The notes under the pieces: generated by a model
What the model saw: the letters and a program-made list of their open reading frames with translations, nothing else
Told to the model about the DNA's origin: nothing
Databases searched by the model: none
Translations under genes and position numbers: made by a program
Shown here: piece by piece, positions 24,217 to 32,496 of the stretch
Numbering within the stretch: position 1 is the first letter of the stretch
How the letters are laid out: the number at the start of each line of letters is the position of its first letter
Assembly (NCBI RefSeq): GCF_001584185.1
Contig: NZ_CP013234.1
Span: 4,340,001-4,404,000, forward strand
From: Collimonas pratensis
GTDB lineage: Bacteria > Pseudomonadota > Gammaproteobacteria > Burkholderiales > Burkholderiaceae_D
Direction of reading: 5' to 3'
Length of the DNA stretch: 64,000 nucleotides

Positions 24217-24930
24217 ATGGAAAACGCCTCTCCCGCCCAGCGCCACAAGGCGCGTGTCCTGGCCGAGCGTGCCGCCGAAGCAGCCGCCCCCGGTGGCGTC
24301 ACCCACGGCAGCGCCTACGAAATGATGCTTTATAAACTGGCGAACGACCGCCGCAGCCTGGGCAGCATCCAGTCGGTGGCGCGCAAGATCGAGGTCAAGG
24401 CCACATTGCTGCCTGAGTACCAGGATTGGATTGACGCAGTGCTGGCGAAGGGTCAAGGCGGCCAGGATGATGTCTTTGCCGCGCTCCTGGTGTGGCATAT
24501 CGACTGCGGCGAGTTTGCGCGGGCGGTCGAGATGGCGCGCTATGCCGTCGCCCACAAGCTGACCTTGCCGGACCAGTTCAACCGCGACATCCCGACGATG
24601 CTCCTGGATGAATTCTCTATGGCGTACTCGCACGGCAAGCTGGCCGACGATCCGGCGCAGGCAGTCGAGGTCCTGGCGCAGGTCCAGCAGTTGACGGAAC
24701 ACTGCGACGCGCCCGACCAGGCGCGGGCCAAGTTGTTTAAGGCGGCCGCCTACGCGATGGTCGCCGTCCTGGACCAGGCCGGCAACGAGCTGCTGACAGC
24801 GTCCCAGCTCCCGCAGGCGGAAGCCGCCCACAAGTTGATGGAGCGCGCCCTGGCCTTGTTCCCTGGTGTGGGCGTCAAGCAGGTCATGGACCGCCTGCGC
24901 ACGCGCATTGCCAAAACCGTACCGGACTAA
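24217..24930 (+). CDS. M: Terminase small subunit / endonuclease (P2 gpM)
   Basis: A 237-residue helical protein that with gpP recognises and cuts cos. It shows the M-family segments NASPAQRHKARVLAERAA, DVFAALLVWHIDCGEFARA and LPDQFNRDIPTMLLDEF. The start at 24217 lies one base after the capsid stop and matches the usual N-terminus; translation probably re-initiates there. Confidence 0.94.
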   Translation: MENASPAQRHKARVLAERAAEAAAPGGVTHGSAYEMMLYKLANDRRSLGSIQSVARKIEVKATLLPEYQDWIDAVLAKGQGGQDDVFAALLVWHIDCGEFARAVEMARYAVAHKLTLPDQFNRDIPTMLLDEFSMAYSHGKLADDPAQAVEVLAQVQQLTEHCDAPDQARAKLFKAAAYAMVAVLDQAGNELLTASQLPQAEAAHKLMERALALFPGVGVKQVMDRLRTRIAKTVPD

Positions 24931-25026
24931 ACGAGCACCCCTGGCGCACGGCGGCGCGGGTCGATGATTGAATCACTGCGATTTCATTCTGACGCCCGCC
25001 CACCGCCGATTTAATGAGAAATCCGC

Positions 25027-25518
25027 ATGAGCTTTATTGCCTTTGAACCTTCACCCCCTTCCGGTCCACCAGCGCCGGTCGCCTCCGTTGTTGAAAACGA
25101 CGGCTGGTATATGGATATCCAGCTATCGCAGATGCGCGACGCGGAGCGGCTGGACGGCACCGTCACCGAAGTGCGGCTGCGGCAAGCGGTCGTCGCCGCC
25201 ATTCTCCACGTCAATAATGAGCTGCGCGACTGGAAGCTGGAACAGATTGCCGCCGGCTATACCTCCCTGGCGGCAGTGCCGGCGGACCGTGTTGACCGTG
25301 AAAGCGTCAATATTTCTCACTATCGCCGTGCCGTCTACTGCTGGGCCAAGGCCGATCTCACCGAGCGTTACCGCGATTTCGACAGCACCGCCTCATCGCT
25401 GAACGACAAGAAAACCATGGATGTCCTGGACGACGCACCTTCCGACCAGCGCCGTAATGCGCATTGGGCCATTACCAACATCATTGGCCGGTCCCACATG
25501 ACGGTCGAGCTGATCTGA
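25027..25518 (+). CDS. L: Head completion/stabilisation protein (P2 gpL)
   Basis: A 163-residue GpL homologue that seals the portal after packaging and forms the head side of the head-tail joint. The family pattern WYMDIQLSQMRDAERLDGTVT and VNISHYRRAVYCWAKADL is clear. Its stop overlaps the ATG of gene X by one base (TGATG). The 96-bp gap upstream has no gene. Confidence 0.94.
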   Translation: MSFIAFEPSPPSGPPAPVASVVENDGWYMDIQLSQMRDAERLDGTVTEVRLRQAVVAAILHVNNELRDWKLEQIAAGYTSLAAVPADRVDRESVNISHYRRAVYCWAKADLTERYRDFDSTASSLNDKKTMDVLDDAPSDQRRNAHWAITNIIGRSHMTVELI

Positions 25519-25727
25519 TGCAGGTGCGCGCCCAACAGCATGACACGCTGGATGCACTGTGCTGGCGCCACCTAGGCGCCACTGCCAATGTGGTCGAGGT
25601 GGCGCTCGAACTGAATCCCGGCCTGGCCGACCTGGGGCCGATCCTGCCGCATGGCCTCTTGGTCAACCTGCCAGAAACTACCGCAACACCCACTAAAACC
25701 GCCCAGGTCGTGAGCCTTTGGGACTAA
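25518..25727 (+). CDS. X: Tail protein X (P2 gpX)
   Basis: A 69-residue LysM-like tail protein. MQVRAQQHDTLDALCWRHLG opens it and LNPGLADLGPILPHGLLVNLP is the conserved glycan-binding-like fold. P2 X is needed for tail assembly. Its start overlaps the L stop, so translation is coupled. Confidence 0.93.
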   Translation: MQVRAQQHDTLDALCWRHLGATANVVEVALELNPGLADLGPILPHGLLVNLPETTATPTKTAQVVSLWD

Positions 25728-25741
25728 TCGGAGAATCATCT

Positions 25742-26098
25742 ATGGCAGAACCCAGCACCACCACTCTGGTCGTCACCAGCGCCGCCGGCATCGGCCTGTC
25801 AACGCTGTTTCCCGGTATTGACGGCAATGCGCTGATTGGCGCTTTCGCCGGCGCCACGCTGGTGGCGATCTCCAGCAAGAACCTGCCGGTCCTGCAACGC
25901 CTGGCGTACATGGTCATTTCCCTGGCGATTGGCTACCTGGCCGCGCCGGAGGTCATCAACAATACGCCCTTAAAACAATCGGGTGTGGCCGCCTTCTTCG
26001 CGTCGGCGGCGGCCATTGCCCTGACGCTGCACGGCATCGACCTGATTAAAACCATCGAGCTGCCGGCCTGGCTGCGCAAGGGTGGCAGCCATGACTAA
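25742..26098 (+). CDS. Phage membrane protein, holin-type
   Basis: A 118-residue protein with four hydrophobic stretches (about 10-30, 35-52, 58-80 and 88-105). It starts at ATG 25742, after GGAGAATCATCT. It lies where the holin gene Y of P2 lies and overlaps the next small membrane gene by 8 bp. Holins form the membrane lesions that time lysis; one of the two may act as antiholin. Confidence 0.8.
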   Translation: MAEPSTTTLVVTSAAGIGLSTLFPGIDGNALIGAFAGATLVAISSKNLPVLQRLAYMVISLAIGYLAAPEVINNTPLKQSGVAAFFASAAAIALTLHGIDLIKTIELPAWLRKGGSHD

Positions 26099-26360
26099 AA
26101 CCCTGACCTTGCTGGCGCTGCTGTCCTACGCCAGCACCTGCCTGCGGCTGCTGTGCTACCGGCGCGGCCTGGCAAATCACCGCTTGCATATCTCCCTGGT
26201 GGCCTGGTTGTTGATTGTTGCCACCGGCACCAGCGCCCTGGAGATCCTGCTCGACCATGGCCGCGCCTCCTTCGGGGAAGCGGGCATCGCTTTAACTTTG
26301 TGCTACCTGGTGCAACGCGCCCAGGGCAACGTCGCCAACATCATCAGGAGTATCGAATGA
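26091..26360 (+). CDS. Phage holin family protein
   Basis: An 89-residue protein with three hydrophobic segments (about 5-25, 33-50 and 62-78) and a positively charged loop (YRRGLANHR). It matches the small holin-like proteins that follow the P2 Y position in betaproteobacterial phages. Start ATG 26091 overlaps the previous gene, and its TGA overlaps the endolysin ATG. Confidence 0.78.
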   Translation: MTKTLTLLALLSYASTCLRLLCYRRGLANHRLHISLVAWLLIVATGTSALEILLDHGRASFGEAGIALTLCYLVQRAQGNVANIIRSIE

Positions 26361-26821
26361 CAACAGCCACACCATTGACCGAACATTTTACTTTGCAAGA
26401 ATTCACGCGCAGCGACAAGGCGCGGTCCCTCTCTATCGACAATACACCGGCGCCGGCCATCGTCGCCAACCTGCGGCGCCTGGCAAAGTTTAACGAGCTG
26501 GTACGCCTGGAGCTGGGCGGCGCGGCGATGGTTATTTCCAGCGGCTACCGCTGCCAGTCGTTGAACCGGGCAGTCGGCGGCGCCGGCAACAGCGCGCACC
26601 TGGACGGCCTGGCCTGCGACTTTACGGCGCCGGCATTCGGCACGCCGATGGAGATCTGCCAGGCGCTGGAGAAATCCTATCTGCAATTCGACCAACTGAT
26701 CTATGAGCGCGTCGGCGGCGCGGTGTGGGTACACCTGGGCATTGCGGTCGAGGGCAAGACGCCGCGCCGCCAGGTGCTGACGATCGACAGCCGCGGAACT
26801 CGGGTCGGTCTATGGAACTGA
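26357..26821 (+). CDS. Endolysin, peptidase M15 type
   Basis: A 154-residue zinc peptidase (D-alanyl-D-alanine carboxypeptidase/L-Ala-D-Glu endopeptidase fold) that cuts cell wall peptides at lysis. The zinc ligands are H81 and D88 in SAHLDGLACDF and H126 in VWVHLG; FTLQEFTRSD at the N-terminus and ISSGYRCQSLN are family marks. There is no signal sequence, so it depends on the holin. P2 itself uses a glycosidase here (gene K); the swap is common in this phage group. Overlaps on both sides. Confidence 0.92.
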   Translation: MTTATPLTEHFTLQEFTRSDKARSLSIDNTPAPAIVANLRRLAKFNELVRLELGGAAMVISSGYRCQSLNRAVGGAGNSAHLDGLACDFTAPAFGTPMEICQALEKSYLQFDQLIYERVGGAVWVHLGIAVEGKTPRRQVLTIDSRGTRVGLWN

Positions 26822-27234
26822 TCGCCAAGAGCTTGATTTCCGTCTTGGGAATTGGCGCGCTGTGCCTGGTGATTTACGTCCAGCGCGACAGTCTGACCGC
26901 TGCCAAGGAGCGCGCCGAGGCGGCAGAAAAGATCACACGCGACCGCGACGGCACCATCAAGACCTTGACCGATGCGGCAGCCAGGAACAAGAAGGCCGCC
27001 GCCAAGCTACAAGCCGCCCGCGACAATATCGCCGCCACCCTCACCGAACGAGAAAACCTACTAGAAAGCCTTCAATATCATGATCCAACGATACGCACTT
27101 GGGCCGATACTGCTTTGCCTGACACTATTGCCCGCCTGCGGGAGCATCCGACCGTCATCGGCGCCGACGCTTACAGTCAACGCCTGCCCAGCAATCACGC
27201 GTTGCCAGTTGCCAGCAGCGGCGCCCACGACTAA
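26812..27234 (+). CDS. lysB: Inner-membrane spanin (Rz/LysB-like)
   Basis: A 140-residue type II membrane protein: an N-terminal transmembrane helix (LISVLGIGALCLVIYV, about 7-23) followed by a long coiled coil (LTAAKERAEAAEKI to about 85). This is the i-spanin plan; with the o-spanin it fuses inner and outer membranes at the end of lysis. Start ATG 26812 overlaps the endolysin by 10 bp. The o-spanin gene starts inside it in another frame. Confidence 0.88.
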   Translation: MELIAKSLISVLGIGALCLVIYVQRDSLTAAKERAEAAEKITRDRDGTIKTLTDAAARNKKAAAKLQAARDNIAATLTERENLLESLQYHDPTIRTWADTALPDTIARLREHPTVIGADAYSQRLPSNHALPVASSGAHD

Positions 27235-27355
27235 CGGCGCATTGCTTCTTGCCCTGGAGCGCACAGAAGCAGCATGGGGTATTTGTGCGGCCAAGGTAGA
27301 TGCCGCTGTTGATTGCCAGGAGGATGCCGAACGTGTACAAGCCCAAAAGCCTTAG
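27080..27355 (+). CDS. lysC: Outer-membrane spanin lipoprotein (Rz1/LysC-like), nested
   Basis: A 91-residue lipoprotein with a signal peptide and a lipobox LLPACG (Cys20), then a proline- and alanine-rich periplasmic part. It starts 155 bp before the end of the i-spanin gene in a different frame, the classical Rz/Rz1 overlap of P2 lysB/lysC. The C-terminal half extends into the gap and overlaps the next tail gene by 32 bp. Confidence 0.87.
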   Translation: MIQRYALGPILLCLTLLPACGSIRPSSAPTLTVNACPAITRCQLPAAAPTTNGALLLALERTEAAWGICAAKVDAAVDCQEDAERVQAQKP

Positions 27356-27821
27356 AGCGCACCTGACCGCCGTCAGCGCCGAGTTGCGGCAGAATCCCGA
27401 AAAGCTGCTGATCTTTGCGGACGGTGGCAATACGGTGGCCACCGGCACGAAGTCGCTTTCGTTTGAATATCGGTATAAGCTCAATATCATCATTACCGAC
27501 TACAGCGGCAGCGAGGATGCGCTCATGGTTCCGTTGCTGGCCTGGGTCCAAGTGCACCAGCGCGACCTGCTGGACAATGCCGACTTGCGCAAGACCGGTA
27601 TCGGCTTTAATGTCGATTTCAACAATTCCGAATCGATTGACCTGGAGATTACGCTGGCGCTGACTGAAAGCGTGATCGTGAAACAGGCCGGCGCTGGCCG
27701 GCTGGAAGTCATACACCGGGCCGAGCCGCAACCGACGCCCACGTATGCCGACGCATTCTGGCAGGCCTATGCAGGCGACGCGCTGCTGGCCGAATGGCAT
27801 ACGCCGGCCAATCCCGAATGA
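27324..27821 (+). CDS. R: Tail completion protein (P2 gpR)
   Basis: A 165-residue gpR homologue. The opening MPNVYKPKSLRAHL and the strand GNTVATGTKSLSFEYRYKLN, then LLAWVQVHQRDLL, are typical. It helps to finish the head-proximal end of the tail. The ATG follows CCAGGAGG closely (about 2 bp spacing); TTG or longer in-frame starts (27300) are less likely. Stop overlaps the gpS ATG. Confidence 0.92.
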   Translation: MPNVYKPKSLRAHLTAVSAELRQNPEKLLIFADGGNTVATGTKSLSFEYRYKLNIIITDYSGSEDALMVPLLAWVQVHQRDLLDNADLRKTGIGFNVDFNNSESIDLEITLALTESVIVKQAGAGRLEVIHRAEPQPTPTYADAFWQAYAGDALLAEWHTPANPE

Positions 27822-28285
27822 ACGACGATCTGCACGCCCTGGAAGCCTGGGCCGGCGCGCTGCTGGCCCAGCTCCAGCCAGGCCAGCGTCGCGTCGTTAC
27901 GCGCAGGATTGCCCAGGATCTGCGCCGCAGCCAGGCGCAACGCATCGCCAGCCAGCAGGCGCCGGACGGCGCACCCTATGCGGCGCGCAAGCAGCGCAAG
28001 AATCTACGGGGCAAGAAAGGGAGAATCAAACGGCAGAAGGCCGCCATGTTTGAGAAGATCCGCACGCAAAAAAATCTGAAGATCGAGCAGGACGAAAACC
28101 AGCTGTCGGTCGGCTTCTTTGGGCGTGTGGCGCGGATCGCCCGCGTGCACCAGGAGGGATTGACTGACAAGGTCGCAAAAAAAGGGCCGGAATATCACTA
28201 TCCGGCCCGGCCTTTACTTGGTTTCCGCGCAGCGGATCAAGCGCTAATTCGTGAATCGCTGTTGCGCCATCTTGACGGATTTTGA
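27818..28285 (+). CDS. S: Tail completion / virion morphogenesis protein (P2 gpS)
   Basis: A 155-residue basic protein of the phage virion morphogenesis family: QRRVVTRRIAQDLRRSQAQRI, GAPYAARKQRK, VARIARVHQEG and YPARPLLGF. With gpR it completes the tail. Starts by ATGA overlap at 27818. An accessory three-gene block on the opposite strand follows and separates it from V. Confidence 0.92.
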   Translation: MNDDLHALEAWAGALLAQLQPGQRRVVTRRIAQDLRRSQAQRIASQQAPDGAPYAARKQRKNLRGKKGRIKRQKAAMFEKIRTQKNLKIEQDENQLSVGFFGRVARIARVHQEGLTDKVAKKGPEYHYPARPLLGFRAADQALIRESLLRHLDGF

Positions 28286-28288
28286 AAA

Positions 28289-28777
28289 CTAAACAGGGTC
28301 GCCTACATGCTGGGTTAACCGACCGATCAACAGAGGTAGGTCGAAACCGTTAGTTGCGACCGATTTTGGCAACATATGAAAAGCTCTGGAGGTACGATAT
28401 ATAAAAATCCAGTCGCCCTTTTGACGCCACTTCACAATATGGTCCCATGGGACGCGTGCAACGGTATTCGGTGAAGAAAATTCTACGCCATTGTCAAGAA
28501 GCTCGATGGTTAATGTTCCCTGTATGTCTTTGTTTTGCCGGTAACCTTTCCGAGCAACGTGTGGAATATAAATAAAAATGACTACTCCGAATATAGTCAA
28601 AATCAATAGACAATTGAACGTAATATCTAGCCCCGTCCCCGTCCCTAGAAAAGACAGTACTGCCGTCGCCGCTAGCACCATCATGAAAATCAGACCTATT
28701 TGGCGCGGGGAGGACTTCGAAGCTAAATTGATTGCCTGCATATACTCTTTTTCTGAAATTCGATAGGTAGTTTTCAT
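28289..28777 (-). CDS. YcxB-like membrane protein (lysogenic conversion gene)
   Basis: A 162-residue protein with two adjacent transmembrane helices (about 30-70) followed by a beta-rich cytoplasmic domain ending in the YcxB-type pattern VARVPWDHIVKW, DWIFIYRTSRAFHMLPK. Chosen start 28777 follows the family N-terminus (TYRISEKEYMQA). It is encoded against the direction of the tail genes and is AT-rich, which marks it as a moron expressed from its own promoter in the lysogen. The role is not known; superinfection exclusion is one possibility. Confidence 0.72.
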   Translation of the reverse strand: MKTTYRISEKEYMQAINLASKSSPRQIGLIFMMVLAATAVLSFLGTGTGLDITFNCLLILTIFGVVIFIYIPHVARKGYRQNKDIQGTLTIELLDNGVEFSSPNTVARVPWDHIVKWRQKGDWIFIYRTSRAFHMLPKSVATNGFDLPLLIGRLTQHVGDPV

Positions 28778-28837
28778 AATGTCCAGTTGGATTACTGATT
28801 GAACCAATATTAGCATTTTTCATACTTCCAAAATCCT

Positions 28838-29644
28838 CTAGAAAAGCTGCGTCATCACGTCAGCATCCCAATTTGTAATGACCAGTTCCTTACTGCCGCC
28901 TGGCTGGCCATGTACGTTGCCAATGCCATATTTGATATCGAGGCCCATCATGGTAAAACCGCAGAATGCTTGTCGAATATCAGGGTGATCGTTGATGCTG
29001 ACCATGACCTTGCCTTTGCAGGTTCGCATAAATTCTGCCATCTGTTCGTATTCTTCCATCCCAAATTCCACGCCATAACCAGGCGTCTGCCAATATGGCG
29101 GGTCAAGGTAAAAAAAAGTGTGCTCCCGGTCGTAGCGTTTCATGCATTCCAGCCAAGGCAGATTTTCTACAAACGTGCCGGCCATCCGCAGACGGGCAGC
29201 GCGAAGATTTTCTTCAATCCGGCTTAGATCGGGTGATGGTGTAGTGGTGGCCGTGCCGAAATGCTGCCCAACCACCTTGCCGCTGAAGGCGTGCTGTTGC
29301 AAATAATAGAATCGGGCTGCGCGCTGGATATCGGTCAAGGTCTCCAGTCGTGCATCCTGCTGCCATTTGAACTGCTGCCGGCTGCTGATTGCCCACTCGA
29401 ACTGCCGCGTGAATTCCTCCATGTGGTGCTGCACAACCCGGTACAGGTTGACAAGTTCGCCGTTGATGTCGTTGATGACTTCGACACGCGCTGGCACTGG
29501 CCGCAGGAAATACAGCGCGGCGCCGCCGCAGAACACTTCGACGTAACACTCGTGCGGCGGAAATAGCGGGATGAGTTTATCGGCCAGGCGGCGCTTGCCA
29601 CCCATCCAGGGAATAATCGGACTTGCTTGCACGTACTGCTCCAA
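28838..29644 (-). CDS. dam: DNA adenine methyltransferase (Dam, D12 class)
   Basis: A 268-residue alpha-class N6-adenine methyltransferase. The SAM motif is PIIPWMGGKRRL (9-20) with VEVFCGGAALYF (35-46), and the catalytic motif DPPY is at 181-184. It probably methylates GATC or a similar short site, protecting phage DNA or altering phage gene control. Its start lies inside the com gene, a 68-nt overlap, and the order com then methylase recalls com-mom of Mu. The gene is on the strand opposite to the tail operon. Confidence 0.9.
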   Translation of the reverse strand: MEQYVQASPIIPWMGGKRRLADKLIPLFPPHECYVEVFCGGAALYFLRPVPARVEVINDINGELVNLYRVVQHHMEEFTRQFEWAISSRQQFKWQQDARLETLTDIQRAARFYYLQQHAFSGKVVGQHFGTATTTPSPDLSRIEENLRAARLRMAGTFVENLPWLECMKRYDREHTFFYLDPPYWQTPGYGVEFGMEEYEQMAEFMRTCKGKVMVSINDHPDIRQAFCGFTMMGLDIKYGIGNVHGQPGGSKELVITNWDADVMTQLF

Positions 29645-29789
29645 TGTCAGATGCTCGACGGCATGCTGGTGCGGGGCGCGTGGCTCTCAGGTGGTTCAAT
29701 GTGCCGCATCGCGGACACTTGATAGAGAGGGTGATGTATTCACCCTCTCCTAATTTTCGGGAACAACTTCCACAACGAATGTCTTGCAT
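29577..29789 (-). CDS. com: Com-family zinc-finger regulator
   Basis: A 70-residue protein beginning MQDIRCGSCSRKLGEGEY with four cysteines (C6, C9, C25, C28) and IKCPRCGTLNHLRA, the Com signature. In Mu, Com binds the mom mRNA leader and opens its start codon. Here the downstream overlapping gene is a Dam methylase, so by analogy Com would control its translation. The 247 bases between this start and gene V hold no other gene and should contain the divergent promoters. Confidence 0.88.
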   Translation of the reverse strand: MQDIRCGSCSRKLGEGEYITLSIKCPRCGTLNHLRATRPAPACRRASDIGAVRASKSDYSLDGWQAPPGR

Positions 29790-30036
29790 TTGGGTATACC
29801 TGCGCGAATATGATAGCCTTCGGCCTACCTGTACAGGTGGCGCGGCCTTGGCCTTGCTTGCAGCCTCATTCTGCCGGCACGGCGGCGTAGATAGTGTTAG
29901 CGCACTCCCTACGTCGCCGCGTTCTTTTTCCAGACCGGCACTGTAGTACGCCACCTCGCAACAAAACACCCGCCAGCAGTTGGTAACGCGGATATCAACC
30001 CGCTACCAGGTGCGCCGAATCAGGCAACCCGGCAAC

Positions 30037-30711
30037 ATGCAATGCATGACTGCTGACTACTCCGAACTGCTGCGTTTAATCCTGAATCTGATTCGATTCG
30101 GCACCATTGCCGACATCAATCACGACACCCAGCGCGTGCGCGTCAAGGTCGGCGAGAACGTCACCACATGGCGCCCCTGGATCACATTCCGCGCCGGCGA
30201 TGCACAGACCTGGTTTCCGCCTTCCATGGGCGAACAGGTCATCGTGTTGTCGCCCGAGGGTGATTTCGCCAATGCCGCGATCCTGCCGGCGATCTATTCA
30301 GACAAATACAAATCACCATCGACCAACCCAGCACACGACACTACTCGCTACGTGGATGGGACCGTCGTCCAGTACGACAGCGACGCGCACACCTTGACGG
30401 CCACGCTGGCGGACGGCACCAGCGTGACCGTCGCACCTGGCAAGGTCACATCGAATGCCGAAGATACGGAATGCACCGGCAACCTGTTGGTGCAAAAAAA
30501 TCTGGTCGTCAATCAGAACCTGACTGTCAACGGCATGTCGGCCTTGAATGCCGGCATGAACGTCCAGGCCGGCAGCAAAGGCGGTGCGGCGGCTGTGATC
30601 CAGGGGATCTTGCGCGCTACTGAAGACGTTATCGCCGGCGCCATCAGCCTAGTTAAACACCCGCACGGTGGCGTCAAAAAGGGCGAAGACGAATCAGGTG
30701 GTCCGAAATGA
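30037..30711 (+). CDS. V: Baseplate assembly protein V (spike)
   Basis: A gpV homologue, the tail spike tip of P2. LLRLILNLIRFGTIADI and RVKVGENVTTWRPWITF begin the OB-fold, and VQYDSDAHTLTATLADGTSVTVAPGKV starts the beta-helix, shown here as landmarks (the middle reads NLVVNQNLTVNG). Two ATGs nine bases apart (30037, 30046) are possible starts; no strong ribosome binding site separates them. Its stop overlaps the W start (ATGATG). Confidence 0.92.
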   Translation: MQCMTADYSELLRLILNLIRFGTIADINHDTQRVRVKVGENVTTWRPWITFRAGDAQTWFPPSMGEQVIVLSPEGDFANAAILPAIYSDKYKSPSTNPAHDTTRYVDGTVVQYDSDAHTLTATLADGTSVTVAPGKVTSNAEDTECTGNLLVQKNLVVNQNLTVNGMSALNAGMNVQAGSKGGAAAVIQGILRATEDVIAGAISLVKHPHGGVKKGEDESGGPK

Positions 30712-31046
30712 TGAACGCCCGTACCGGCCGCGCCATGTCGCGCCTGGCCCATATCCGCCAGTCCCTGGCCGACATTCTCACCACCCCTATCGGTTCCCGC
30801 GTCATGCGCCGCACCTATGGCTCCGAAGTACCGGAGCTGATCGATCAGCCGCTGAACGGCGCCACGGTCCTACGCATCTATGCCGCCACGGCTTACGCCG
30901 TCCTGCGCTGGGAGCGCCGCATTGCCTTGACCGGCGTGCAATTGCAACGCGGCGCTGATGGACAAGCCACGCTGCTTCTGGACGGAGTCACCAATGAACA
31001 GAGTGTGCAATTGGCCGTGCCTGTTGGTTCGGGAGCGACGCTATGA
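30708..31046 (+). CDS. W: Baseplate wedge protein W (GPW/gp25 family)
   Basis: A 112-residue gp25-like lysozyme-fold protein. The family core is LAHIRQSLADILTTPIGSRVMRR in two parts, then TYGSEVPELIDQPLN. It makes the baseplate wedge with J and I. Overlaps both neighbours by four bases. Confidence 0.94.
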   Translation: MMNARTGRAMSRLAHIRQSLADILTTPIGSRVMRRTYGSEVPELIDQPLNGATVLRIYAATAYAVLRWERRIALTGVQLQRGADGQATLLLDGVTNEQSVQLAVPVGSGATL

Positions 31047-31933
31047 GCGCAGCTATCGACCTGTCGCAACTGCCGGCGCCCAATGTCATCGAGCCGTTAG
31101 ATTTTGAGACGATCCTGACTCAGAACCTGGCCGACCTGGAAGCACAAGGCGTCAATCTGGACGAACTCACGGAATCCGACCCCGCCATCAAGGTGATCCA
31201 GCTTAACGCCTATCGTGAATTGAAATTGCGCCAGCGCATCAACGAAGCCGCCCGCGCCCTGATGCTGGCCTATGCAATGAAATCGGACCTGGACCAGATC
31301 GGCGCGAACATGGACGTGCCGCGCTTGCAGATCTGGCCGGCAGATCCTGACAAGGGAACTGCCGCTGTCATGGAAGCGGATGACGACTACCGCCGCCGGA
31401 TCCAGTTGGCGCCGCAAGGCATGTCCGTGGCAGGACCGGAAGGCGCCTATGTGTTCCATGCCCTGAGCGCGGACGGACGCGTGCGCAACGCGACGGCCAC
31501 CAGCCCCTCGCCCGGTCACGTGGTAGTAGCGATCTTGTCGCACGAAGGCGACGGCACGCCCTCCCAGGAGCTGCTGGACATCGTCGCCACCCGCATGCTT
31601 GATGATGGCGTGCGGCCCTTGACTGATTACGTCACAGTCGTTGCCGCGCAAATTGTCCGCTACCAGGTACACGCCAAGCTGTACAGCTTCTCTGGCCCTG
31701 ATCCGACCGTTGTGCTGATTGAGGCGAACAAGCGCATGCAGAAGTATGCGAAGGAAGCGCACCAGTTGGGGCGCGTGCCTACCCATTCGGGCATCGACGC
31801 GGCGGTACACGTTGCCGGCGTCGAGCGCGTCATCCTGGTGTCGCCGACCGCAGATCCAGAAATATCGAAGCTGGTGGCGTATTACTGCGAAGACATACAG
31901 ATCGAGTACGGCGGCATTTGGGGCAAGGTATGA
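31043..31933 (+). CDS. J: Baseplate wedge protein J
   Basis: A 296-residue gpJ/gp47-type wedge protein. LDFETILTQNLADLEAQG and KVIQLNAYRELKLRQRINEA mark the N-terminal domain; the middle has APQGMSVAGPEGAYVFHAL. It joins W and I in the baseplate. Starts with ATGA overlap on W and ends with an overlap on I. Confidence 0.94.
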   Translation: MSAAIDLSQLPAPNVIEPLDFETILTQNLADLEAQGVNLDELTESDPAIKVIQLNAYRELKLRQRINEAARALMLAYAMKSDLDQIGANMDVPRLQIWPADPDKGTAAVMEADDDYRRRIQLAPQGMSVAGPEGAYVFHALSADGRVRNATATSPSPGHVVVAILSHEGDGTPSQELLDIVATRMLDDGVRPLTDYVTVVAAQIVRYQVHAKLYSFSGPDPTVVLIEANKRMQKYAKEAHQLGRVPTHSGIDAAVHVAGVERVILVSPTADPEISKLVAYYCEDIQIEYGGIWGKV

Positions 31934-32490
31934 CCAAGAGAAAAATCAAATCTCTGTTGCCGCCCAATTCCACCCCACTGGAACGGGCGCTGGAAGCGGC
32001 CACGGCCAGGACCTCCGATGTGCCGGTCCCACTGCGTACCTTGCACAACCCGGACACCATCGATATTGATCTGCTGCCCTGGTTAGCCTGGCACTGGTCG
32101 GTCGATAGCTGGAAATCCTACTGGACGGAAGAGGTGCGGCGCGCCCGCGTGCGCAACGCCATGAAGATCCACCGCCAGAAGGGAACGGCCAAGGCAGTCA
32201 AGGACGTGGTGGCCGCCTTTGGCGGGTCCATCCTGCTGCGCGAGTGGTGGCAAAAAACGCCGATGGGTGAGCCGTACACCTTCGACCTGGTCATGACGCT
32301 ATCCGGCGCCGGCGGCCAGTCGGCCACGGCTGAATTTGTCGATGACGTGATCGCCGAGGTGAATCGCACCAAGTCCATCAGGAGCCATTTTACGTTTACC
32401 CAGGGCATCGAGACGCAAGCCGCGATTGCCGTGGCAGCGACGGTCCGCCCTGTGATCTATGCCCGTTTGAATCTGACACAAGCAAAGTAA
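31930..32490 (+). CDS. I: Tail protein I (baseplate)
   Basis: A 186-residue gpI homologue: SLLPPNSTPLERALEAAT, DIDLLPWLAWHWSVDSW and HRQKGTAKAVKDVVAAFG. It connects the tail fibres to the baseplate. The ATG at 31930 overlaps the J stop. Confidence 0.93.
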   Translation: MTKRKIKSLLPPNSTPLERALEAATARTSDVPVPLRTLHNPDTIDIDLLPWLAWHWSVDSWKSYWTEEVRRARVRNAMKIHRQKGTAKAVKDVVAAFGGSILLREWWQKTPMGEPYTFDLVMTLSGAGGQSATAEFVDDVIAEVNRTKSIRSHFTFTQGIETQAAIAVAATVRPVIYARLNLTQAK

Positions 32491-32496
32491 AACCAT

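Noticed and set aside
23145..24831. Long minus-strand frames opposite the capsid and terminase genes
   Set aside because: They are shadows of genes N and M, which have clear family matches.
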